Shown one piece after another: positions 40,801 to 52,800 of a DNA stretch of 64,000 nt (positions are counted from its first letter, which is position 1; each line of letters starts with the position of its first letter). The stretch comes from Tubiluchus corallicola (Eukaryota; Priapulida; Priapulimorpha; Priapulimorphida; Tubiluchidae): contig JAQGDQ010000142.1 of NCBI GenBank assembly GCA_030141605.1, positions 124,001 to 188,000 on the forward strand. The letters are read 5' to 3'. Under the pieces are notes generated by a model, which was given only the letters and a program-made list of their open reading frames with translations, was not told the origin of the DNA and did no database searches. The position numbers and the translations under genes are program-made.

Positions 40801-43800
40801 TATATAACTGGAGTAGCTTGCATGAGCTTATTGTTCTCTATAATAAAAATGTAATGCCTACTTCATAGGGACACTTCTAACGCTGTCCAGTTAGTTTGTC
40901 TTGTGGCAATCTTGATGTAAACGCCTAGCTTCAATTGCAATTAGCTTAAGAGCTGCCACCGTTTTGTTGGATCAAAGTGACCTAGCTGGAGTCATGAAAA
41001 ATCTGAAGATGGTCACTTTCTCAACAACCTAGCATTGAGCCTATGTAAATAGTTGGGATGGTTTGATTTAACACGAGGGAGCAAGACTTCAGAGAAAGGG
41101 GAGGAATGGTTGTACAGAGGCATTGTACACAGACCTCGGCAATGTGAAGTAAGACGTTTTTGACAGTGAGGAAGTCGTGGGGGAAATAGGGAATTGTGAG
41201 AAGCACCGCTAATATTGGAGCCCGATGGCTTCATATGAACCTGTATTATTATTAATTTTTGAATCCAAGCTCGGCTGAACGGGGAAAATGCGAAAAATTC
41301 GGGACAGAGCCTGGATTTAAATCAAGGAACTGTGGATTACAAAAAAGTGTTCATATAAATTAAATGAATAATGATATATATTTCCATGCCGTCTAAATTG
41401 TCCTTTCACAAAAGACCACTATGTACGTTAATTTCCAGTTAATTTGCTTGTCAGTGCAAATTAAGTCGAGCTTTAATAACTGGATATTTTATTTTTCTTT
41501 GTAAATCTAATTATTTAATTTTCCTAAGACGGCACAGATCTTTCAGGTAAACAGAAAAAATGAAAAAAACATTTTACAGTGTGCTTTACAAAGTTTACCG
41601 GTTGACAAGTAAATAAAGCAAGTTTTGTATGAAGTATTTGTGTCAAAATAAGTTTCTCTATTCACGTTTAATAATCTTTAATTGAAAGATTTATATTAAT
41701 GTTTACCCTACTTGCACGAAAAGATTAAAATTCTGAGTCAGCGTTGTATGTTATGTTCCGCGCACCTGTTGCTAGTTTTTCATAGAAACGTGCTAAAACG
41801 AACATGACGAAATGACACATTTTTCTGGGTACAGTTAGTATTGCAGCTCGGTCAGCAAATTTCGAAATTACAATAATATATGAACTTGCTCTATTTCTTT
41901 TCAATGAAGCATACACTATAATACGAATCTATAAGCAAAAATGAGAAAAGATGAGAAAATAATGGTTCTGAAAAGCACATTTTTGGGCGTGTACAGGATA
42001 GATTTGTTCTGTGTTCTCTTGTTACCTGAAATCATGAAATATCTGAATTGCATGAAGATCTCTGATATTACCTTAACAATTGGAGCTGCCAAAATGCAAC
42101 AGGTGTCAAGCCTAATTTCAAAAAGTGCCAAGATTTATGAGTCTTGCTTAAAGTTCAGGGCTTGCATCTTAGCCCTTATTTTCACATGAATACGCTCCCA
42201 ATTTTTACAGATTATTTTTTGAGGCCGGAATTATTATAATGTTGTAGAGGTGGCATAAACAAATAGTTGAACATTGTAATCTCCTATTTGCGTCTATGGA
42301 TCAGACTTCTGGGCGAAAAACTGACCCATATCTCTTGAGGTGTGTGAAGTGAAAGTTACTCCAAACTTCGTCATGCATTTGTGTTTAGAATAAGGATCAG
42401 TTTCAACTGAAGAGTGTAGAGTTTGCAGAAGAGTTGCATGATATTATATGTAGAACCTGAAGCAAATTAGAAGGTAAATTAGACTATAGCAATAATCGGT
42501 GTTTTGAAAGTTTGTACAACAAGCTTTGCTCCCTGATTGTATATGGAACTGTTTGTCTTGCAAGAAAAATGAGAAAAAGGACCCCTGTATGGATGACTGT
42601 TACAGTACTTGCTATCCTGTTTCGACACAAATTAGGATTGTATAGGATCTTGTCTTCACGTAATGTTCATACCTATGTAATGCAAAAGTGGAATTTAATG
42701 CTAATTTTTGAATATTAATGACTCGGGTGTGAATAGTCGTAAATCGTTTTTAATATTGAACATGATTTATGAATTTTCAACATCGGATCATCGATATTCA
42801 AAAATGATTTATTACTATTAAAAATAAGTAATAAATTCTAATTTGGCGTTCCATACATACCTTAATATTACTTATGAGATGTTTTTTACGTTTACGTTTT
42901 GCGAGTATAGTAACTGTATGATTTTAATCATTGCGTGCTACTGTTTTTGAAAATTAACAAAATGTACGGACTTTCTTAAAACCAATATTTCAATAAGCGA
43001 AATACGTACCTGGTAAGAAAATTATTTTTGCAGAAATTGTAGAAAATTTTTCAAGATAATTATGTAAGAACTCAAAAATTTGACTGACAACTAAAAAAAT
43101 TCTTTGCCACATGTGGCCACATGTCACTCTACAGAAATTCTCAGAACATTTAATTTTCACAGAATATTTTTGTAAAATTGTCAATATTTGAATCAATAAG
43201 GCAGTTTTAAGCTGTTTTGTGTACAGGTGTTATTTGCTTATGTTTGTTTATTTGCACCTTTCTCGCACAGTACTGCTTGACAATTTCGAGTTTAAGTAAT
43301 CATATTAATATGTAATGACGTTTTGCATTAATTATAAATTTCAGACTTTGTCGACGTAAAATAGGAAAAAAAAACAGAATTTTTTAGCTATTGGATTGGA
43401 TTCGAACCCAGAACTCCAGCATTCCTGGTACCTGTGCTGTCCTTTGAACTGCAAGTTTTTGTCAAGAAATACATTATCTAAGATGCTGAGTTTTCAGTGT
43501 ATTTGTATCACACGTGGTTATGCTTAGCTTCAGTATTTTCCTGATGTTCAGGATTCCACATTTGGATTACATTATTCAGTTTTCCACAAAATTCAGTTTT
43601 CTATTTGGTGGGTTATTGAATGGTCACGATGTGCTCTGTGAAGTTAAGCGATATCTGGCTTGTCAGTAAATAAATTGGCGTTTTTGGACCAGAAAAAAAC
43701 ACCGAAACAGTTCAGGAAACAGTTTTTGGGTGGTTACACCTATCATAGCACTTTCGGCTTTTTGTGTCAAGGTAATGTATTTATCCTAGTAAGCTCCCTC

Positions 43801-46800
43801 TGCTGGTTCAGTGTCATCTCAGAAAATTATCGTTTAATCATAAACTACGCTTTTGGCGAGCTGAATAGCCAAGTAGTTATGGTGCGTGTTTAGCGACCGA
43901 AGGTATGGATGGTGTTTGCCAGGTTTCATCCAAAATGCCGGTTCTGGCTGTTTACTTTGTTGAATGAAGTTGTATTTACCTGTGAATATAACTAAGCGTC
44001 TACAACGCCTCTTGTGGTTCCCGTCTGAGGGTAATGTTTAGATGATGAGCCAGCTTCCTGTCTCGCTACAAGAATCAACGTTGAGTAGAACCTGCTATTG
44101 AATATTAGATTCTGATTTGTGGTGTGCCAAAGTGCATAAAAAGTTAGATTCCGGTCTCGTTACACCCGTTTACATTACATTGAGTACTTGAGCGCCTGAT
44201 CAAGCTGTATAAAAATAGGTACTTAACTGTCGCTGTGCACCCTATTACTTTTGGATTTGTTAAGTAGTACCGCAGATGTTAGCCTTGTCGATATACAATG
44301 TAATAATCCACTCTTGTTTTAAGTGCATTCCTACATGCACTTCAACTCTATCGTGCTTTCTTCCACTACGCATCATCTAGCGTGTGCAGTTCATGAAATA
44401 AATTGATATTTTTCATGCTTGATTACTTCGATTTACTTGTACATGTATAATGTACTGCATTACAGTACCAGCATGCACTCTTGTTTCGCTGTACCTGATC
44501 AGTAAAGCAGTGTTCACACCGTTCCACTGTTCGCATGTATATCAAGTCAATCATTGAGCCGTTTACGTAGTTCCTTTGTGCATAACTGTTAAACAACTGA
44601 GTTTATTAAATCTCGGTGTCGAATTATGGAAATAATTCGATTCGCAAATAATTATATTTGCGCCCGTTTTCCATAATGGAGCTGTGTTTAGCTGTGTTTG
44701 CACAAGGATGCACTGAGAAGATTTTCAGATTTCCCTAAAAAGAGAACTGGTATTTTTGGACAAACGTGTTTAAATAGTAGTAATCTATCAGTTTGCAGCT
44801 CTTTCGCTCTTGCTCTTCTGCTCCTAGGTTTTGGTACAGTGTAGTGTGTTGCACGTTGTGTGTGGGTTATTGCAGCCATCGTATACCGCTTATTGTGAAA
44901 AACATCATCGCTCGTTTTACGGCGGCTGATAAAACTGTAAGGAAATAACTTTTTGACGACCACAAACTTGGCAGTAATCGCGATTTAGCAGGTAAATGTA
45001 TGACAGTAATGGCATAGCTGCACACTTTACGTGACGTGTAAACGTGAGTAGTCTGCACGCAGATTCCAAGTAGACGGTTGAAATTGTGTAATAGTTGAGT
45101 AGTTTGTAGTATTCAACTGAGTGAAGATCATTGAGTAGTTTGCTGTATTCAAGTGAGTGTGGATCATTGAGTGTATTGATTTTTGAACATTTGAGTGCAT
45201 TTGTGAGTGATCTCACAGAATTGACGACAACATTAGTATATTTTTCGTTGTTGTTATGTTTTGTTGTTAGCTATTAAATAACCAGTGTTTGTCAGCGATC
45301 AGGAAAATCGAGTGTTTTGGAGCACCATAATGGTCAAATTTTGAACTAGTACTCAAGTTGAATTATTAGAGCTTTTCAAAAATGCTTATCAGTGATCATG
45401 CATCAGAATTTAGTTTTTTTAAGCGATTGAAAGAGTAAACTCAACGTTGATAACTTTAGTTTACTTGAAGGTATTCATTGCTTCTTGCGTGCACTATGTA
45501 TTGTTTTTAGTTTCAGTTCATACCCCAAATACTTTTACGTGAAAGTATGTATTACGAGACGAAAGGCTAAACAACGCATGGCTTTATATGAACAGGGTAA
45601 CAATTTTCTTTGAGCTTGCAGACTTTTATTTACCTTTTATTTTGTGACAGATGCAGCAACGATCTGTTTTTAAATTAGAACACATCTGACGAGTTTTTGC
45701 ACATTGTTTTTAATTGTTTTTTTTGTGTTATAAAGCAGTCTTTTTTGACGATTTTTTGACTATATCGGGGATTAAGAAGTCTGTTTTGTCTTGGACTTTC
45801 ACGCCTTTTATTTCAAGACGTGTTGCAAAAAAAGTATTTTTTTATGTTTTAGCTTTTCGTTCTACTTTTCCTATCTAATCTGGCTTTATATGAGTATCTA
45901 ACAGTGTAGTATGCAAAAGTTTCAGGAAATTATAACAGCTTCCTATATAACAAACAACTCGTGTGGCTCGAATAATGTCTGTTTGCACTGTGCTTATATC
46001 ATTAGGCTTATCATTATTATTGTTAATCACTTATGACCACCATTGTTGTCCAGTTATAATTATTATTGACCAAATATATCCGGGTTTGGTTTGCGTTTCC
46101 ACCAAGACTGAATAAGCACTTCTGCATCTATTTCACAACTTTTACCACTGTCTATTACCAATCGTGATGAGAACAATTAATAGCGCCTTAACCTTTTCAT
46201 GAACAACCTTGCTTCTTTTTGGCATAATAATCGTACACGTGACGTTGATTCAACACATCACAGTCTTGTGTGCTTTCCCGCGCTAAGCTAGAAAGGCTGT
46301 TGCTAATATTCCGAATTTGAATGCAGTGTTGAACATCGGTTTCTGTTCCTGGATCTTTTTGTTTTCCTTCAAAACTTGTGCAAGGAAATTTGTTTTGTTT
46401 AGCCGGCCATTGTTGGCAATTGTTGGTACAATTGTACACGCCGCTGAGTAAAAGTCGTTTTCAAGAAAGTGTAACGTATTACTGATCTGAACGTGCCTTA
46501 TAGGACCTTATTATGCATACAACATTACCACAAATTATCCATTTGTCTTTTAAAGGTAAAGTAATAGGTAAGGTTGAGTTACATTTTATCACAGGTGTAT
46601 AAGAGGGATGGTAAAAAGTGAGCGGTCACGGCATGTGATAAAACAAACTGAGTAGTCACGGTGTGTGCTTTGCGATCAAAGTTAAGCGAACCCGATCAGT
46701 GAGTGGATCGGTGATTGCAATATGCTATATTTGTTCTTAGCAGTTTCGTTTAGCTAGCCGATTTTGACCGTTTACCTCACTGAGGCAGGATATGCTCGCA

Positions 46801-49800
46801 TTCTGACGTGGTCAGTGTTTTATGTTACGAGATTATGATCTAGATTCCAGTCTTGCCACAGCTATTGACATTGTGTAACCCTGCCATTGAGTGCTAGAGC
46901 GAGACTTGCAATGTTTTGAATAGTTGAAAAAGGCTATAATGCGGGCCAGTATGATAATAATTATTTTCATTATAATGTGTCTTATTGTCTCAGTATTTTT
47001 AACTTTCTCGGTATCAGCTTTTTAACTTTTATTGGTTATCCTGTATATATTGTGAGCTTTAATAGCCAAAACTTTTATCAGGATGAACTGGTATCAGGGC
47101 TGAATCTACTTGCGTGACTTATTACTATAGTCATAATCCCAGGAGCAGACTCCGCGGTATGTCTTCGTGTGTGGTTTGGTTGATTGACGTCAGATTTAAT
47201 TTATGTGACTCGTGAAAATTCAATAGTCGATATATTTTGTGAAAATGAAGTACAATGCTACTGTGCTGCTGGATTTCTTTCTACAATCCTTCTTTGTCTG
47301 CATTTGAGGATATTATAAGTTAAGGTGTTTGAAGGTTGTGCGCCAAATATTTTACCACATTTGAAGGTGCAGCCTGAAAATTATATCGAGTTCGCAAGTT
47401 AGGCTAGATTTTCAAATGTTCTTTTATTTCTGTTTGGAAGCTTTGTTTTAAAGAATTGGCTCATGCAAATTCCATTTTCGAAGAAATTACGAATAGTCTT
47501 TTTTTATGAAATTAGCAAACAACTTTTTTTGGAATTAAGCAGCGCAGACCTGACGTCCTTCCCGCATTGTGTGTTTCCTTATGTCATATCATATCATATC
47601 GTAACATATCATGTCATGTCATGTCATGTCATGTCATGTCGCATCACGTCTTGTATCGCGTCGTATCGTATCACTTCATATCATTCTACATTATTTCTAA
47701 ATCACGTCAAAGGCCGTGTAAAGTATAGCTAATCATCGCACCAGGAACCGTTTATTTTGCGGGTTTATTTTTAGAACAAGCTCAGCTCACGAGTGGAAAA
47801 TTAGCCAAACGTAAAAGCGGTAAAACACAGAAAAACGCAATTTTACATATAAAACGCGTGTAAAGCAGTTTCATTTTAATAGAAGTTAGCGACATTATAT
47901 TTACTTAGTTACATTGTGTATCGATAAGCTAAGGAATGTTTACAGTTGAACTCACAGTGTAAATGTTAGTGTTTATTTTTATGATTCAGTGCAAACATAT
48001 CTAGATAAATCATATACAAGTAAACTATACATATGAAAGAGTAAGACCGCAGTGCTCTTGTGCGAATATGACGCATCTTATTGGTGTGGCCCTCGCCAGA
48101 GACGGATAAAGTGCTATATAAATCACGATTATAAATCAGCGGATTATTATTTTAGTGAAAAGGTGAAAACAAACGTTCAAACACGTCGTAATGTATAGAT
48201 ATGCAAGTTGTTTTTCTGCGTAGTTATTAGTCGTGAATCAGGAGGTTCAATTTTTTAGAGACACTTCATTGGATTTGACTTGTAAAAATAAAAACAAAAG
48301 CGCCTAAGCGAAGCAGGTATGTTTCGTTTAATGTTTTGTTTCAAAGGCGATTTTTGCGACAAGCCATTGCAATAATATGTCTAACGTTTATCCTCCATTT
48401 TTCCCTGTTGCATATTAATTTTATATTAATTAAACTTGACAGCCAAGTTTCCATCTTTAGCAAGAAGTCGTTAGATGAAGAAGTCAAATTATAGTCAGTT
48501 GTCTCTAAGCGACCAGTCACCTTCTCATGCAATTATTTTTGAAAATATATAATTATAGTTGGGTTGCAGAATTTTTACCAATATCAGATTACTTTATGAT
48601 TGTTATCTCAGTTGTGTTTGCTACTACTGTAAAAATTAATTGCATATTGATAGACTACATAGCCATTTTTTCTGGTGCTTAAAGTATTTCTGTGATTTAC
48701 ATACTACATTTTCCACCTTGACCTTACTTCTTTACAACCATCTGTTTGAATAAAAACAGCCTGAAGCTGGCGGCTTTTTCAAATCTGAAACACAGACCTC
48801 AGCATCACTTTATTATCCTCGTTCTATTACTGTTCTCACAGACTTCAGTATTAAGCTATAGACTTCAGTGTTAATCCACGATCTGAAATTCTAAATCATT
48901 AGTTGTGTCACATAACAAAAGTTTGATTGAAATAACACGACCCCAAGAACAAGTGTAGATTATCTCTGGGTTTTGGAAATTGTCACACGCTTTTGCTCTT
49001 GAGAGTTTTGCCAAGGCTAGGCCTAAATGTTGTTGTAGGTTCTCAGCACTTAAGATGTAGGCTATAATTATGCACTAAAAGCTAAAATCTTTGTTTTGCA
49101 AAGCACTTGTGGTCTAGTGTTTTGATTTAGTCTTTAGGCCACATTTATTGCCAGGAGGTTTTCAAGGTCGTGTGCGGAGATATTTATGATCTTTGACTGA
49201 ACGAGCGAATAAGGCAACGAGTGAACAAGTGCACCCATGAGCAGACAAATACGAAGATAAACGAACGAGTGATAAATGTACAAATGGACTGATGGACAAA
49301 CGAATAAATAAATAAATGAGCGGTAAAATAAGCAAAGAAGACTAAAGACAAAATAACGAACGAACAGGCGAACGGAGACCCGGAGAATGCACGATAAGAT
49401 AACTTATGAGCAATTTTACTTTGAAGGTTACTAGAAGGGTATAATACGTGCATTGTGTAACAACTACCTGTTTACAATTAAGCAGTTGAATTTTATTTAT
49501 GTGCAATCAGAAAAAATCGCGGAAATTATAAACATTAGCTGTCCTCTGACACATATAACATGTGAGTTCATAAATTATTTTAATAAATATATATTTTCAT
49601 TATATTCCGTACGGACAACTAGAACTACCATGCAATTATAAGGTAGCATTACCATAGTATCACCGATTGGCTGTAAAATATGCTGTAAATCTGTATTTGC
49701 AACTAAAACGAGCATTAGAACATGTACTTATGTGTAGGTAGAACCTATAGCTGCATACAGAGTAAAAAGGGTCAGCATCGTATTTAATAGGCTAATTGAA

Positions 49801-52800
49801 AACCTGATAAGATATACGATAGGGTTATGTCCACACGCTCTTGATGACGGCATTTGCTTTGCTTGTCATTTTTATTACAAATGTGGATCAATCTGTTTCT
49901 GAAGAAATTATTTCTAGGGTCTTGCTTAACTGTCTGGTGATTAGATATAAGTGAAACATAAACGGAAACCGTCTATTAAAAGTGCAAATGTTATCCATTT
50001 ATCAAATAAAACATGAGTATATTTCAGGTTAAACCATTTATATCTGTCATTCAGGTAACAATGCAGAATGTGTGCTGAATGACAGGTAAAATGTTTGATA
50101 TAATGCTTTTATTATATTTCAATGAAACATCCATACATATTTCTATTGTTTTCGTTTAATTGCTTCGTTTGTATAATTTATATTGAAGGCGATTGCAACG
50201 ATAACGCAGGACAAACCCCATTGATTACATATACCAATATTTATTGAAAAGTTTTGCCAAGCGGCTAGTGTGGATTACCCCCTTTATTTGTCTTATTTTG
50301 ATTATTTCTACTTTTTCGATTACAACAAGGTTTTCAAATACTTGTGCAGTAGGTGCAGTTGTATCAAAATTACTGACAAATTAGTTTTGTTGTTTGGTTG
50401 CTTATGGTCCTGTGGATAAAGCTTCAATAAAAACGCCTATAATTAGTATTTCTAGATTTAGATTTTATTATTTCATTTAAGCCTCACCTCATCTACCGTA
50501 CAAATAAAAGCATTATTAATTAGATACTAATTAATAATATCATTTTGAGCTCACGGTGTATGTATGCCGAACAGTTTTTTACAATGTGGTGACCGATTTA
50601 GTGGTTGGTATGATCGTCTTTTAATCACTCATCTACCTTAGGTTTGACTTCACGGTTATCAGAAATAAAAATAGAAAACATGCGCACATCTACGTTTATT
50701 TTTATAGTCATTTGTGCCTTTGCTTTGCCCGAACGAGCTGAATGTTTTTACTGTTGTAGGCAGAAACCAGAACCTAGTTGTTGTATTTCTTATGGCTTTT
50801 TTCGTTGTTCTTAATGCTCTTGTTTTGTCCTTGTCACTGTTTTATTGGTTTTCAACAGTCGCTTCTAACAATTTCACTTCAGTCTCTGTTTGTAATTTTA
50901 TATTTTGTAAACCTATAATGCTGTGCTATCAAATCCGAACAGATGTTAGATGGGAACGTAGATCAAAATATTTGAAATTGAGAACAAGCTGCTTCTGTAT
51001 CAGACCTTTTATACAGTACTTAGGCCTATATTCGCAAAAATTACTTGAAATTGTTAGGGGTAATTACAGAAAAATTACACTGACTTATTATCTTCGTTCA
51101 ACTCATAATTTTGTTTTGCTGTAGTTATAAATTTATTGCTTTTGAAATTCTTTTACCAAAGTGTGCCAAGTTATATGTTTTTATTGTTCTAGTGCCTCAG
51201 ATGTACAGCACCACAGGGCAACAAAGCTCAAAAGAAGAAAGGCAACAAGGCGACGAGGTTCAGGGCCACTAGTAAGTTATCTTAAGAACTATTTGCATGC
51301 TCAATTGCAAGTAAAATAATGGTTTAGTTTTGCAAATACTTTAGTGCTTGAAGGAAGTTTTAGTATAAGGTCTTCCACACTTCTGTGAAGCTCAAACAAA
51401 GTTTTTGTTATAGGCTTGACTCAGTGACTCTTCAGAACTTGTTGTAACATTGACAATTTTTTTAAGCCAGCAGAATTTCATAAGTAATACTCACCTTTGC
51501 TGTAAAATTTTTTTCTCAGATAGCAGTTATCCAGTATAATAAATTTCAGCAAAAAAAAAACTGAAAAACTTTTTTGTTGTGAGATTTTGATGACGCCTTC
51601 AGTACATTTTGTCATTTTGTCCTAAAATAATATCAATATAGAAGTATTTTAATAATTTAAAAATCTTTATTAAAAAAAGTGAGAAGATTTACAACATATG
51701 TTTTCATATAAAGATTTTACTTTTTGTAAATTAAAAGAGCTAGATTTGTTTTGTTGCAACCCAATGCTTGCAGAGTAAATCTGATTGTACGGTGTTACAG
51801 TAGTGCTTTGAAGACTTCACTGCTTAGTGGAAATATGCAACAATAGATGATACTACTCAAAATAAGGCACAAAATGTTTTTGTTGCTTTTTGAGCCTTTT
51901 GAAACAAATTTCCACCCATAAGATTCTGATAACCTATTATAGTAGTTAACTTATTTGAAGTGCACATTCTTATGGTGTCCTCGTTTTTGTTAATTTCAAC
52001 ATTTTAGTTCATATTCAAGGCAAAAATCCCGCATGTTTATTGTTTGCTATTACCACAGCTAACAATGTTGTTATTGTTCTTAATGATGGCAACCTCGTCC
52101 TGAACTCTAATGTCAACAAGGAAATGATTAAATTACAGAAAAAGGCATTTATAAAGAAAATATCAACGTCTTTTTTCTATCTTTGTTTGTTAAACCATTA
52201 AGTGTTTGTGTGTCATTTTACTCTACATATGTACACTCTTTTCAATCAATGGTTTTTCTTATGCAAGAGGTTGTACTACTTGATCAATTATTGATCTTTA
52301 GAAAATCGAGGAATGAAACGAAACTAATAAAGCCGTGGAAAGAAATTAAACGCATTTTAGTTGTATACAATTACAGTATTTTTATACGATGCAAAGCATG
52401 ATAAGACCTGATGTTTGAGTAAAATTGAAGTAAACTGGGAAATGGCAAAATCTCATGAAATCAGCCTTCCTATAACATTTACATTATAGTGGTTGAGCAT
52501 TTAAAGGGAAGTTCTGCTAGAAAAGGAGTGTTAAAAAATAAAAAATATTTTTGTTATTTGAAACATTGTGTAATTCTTAATCAAAACAATACAGACTCGT
52601 TAATGTCTGTAAATATAAACTGTAACATAGTTTACAGCTTTCTTGAGACGTTTTTGCCATTACGGAAAATGTTTCTGAAAATTCTTTTTAGGTCTCTATA
52701 GGAATTTTAGATTTTTAGACTTTCAACCGTGTTACGCTGGAATAAATAAATTTGATGATTTATATGTAATCAACAATTAACCTAACGACTAATTAATGAA

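Larger units (their letters stand above)
38027..51192 (+). other. Intron between exons B and C (13.2 kb)
   Basis: Begins GTATTT and ends TTGTTCTAG. It holds the CTTA/CTTG tetramer patch (38962-39030), a 9-bp hairpin (39570-39602), a minus-strand tRNA-like head (43390-43455), the two 5S-like SINE copies, a 36-bp repeat, a GTCAT array, a decayed tetramer patch (49194-49362) and a hairpin at 50041-50088. Remaining stretches show nothing recognisable. A 136-codon frame at 50714-51124 with one hydrophobic segment lies just before exon C and is treated as chance. Confidence 0.6.

Noticed and set aside
46671-46722. A genuine 5S rRNA gene
   Set aside because: Only the internal-promoter half matches, with many substitutions, and the flanks are shared with another locus, which fits a SINE rather than a gene.
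50714-51124. 136-codon + frame with one hydrophobic segment just before exon C
   Set aside because: No homologue recognised, AT-driven Phe/Leu/Val composition, and it lies inside an intron whose acceptor is strong.
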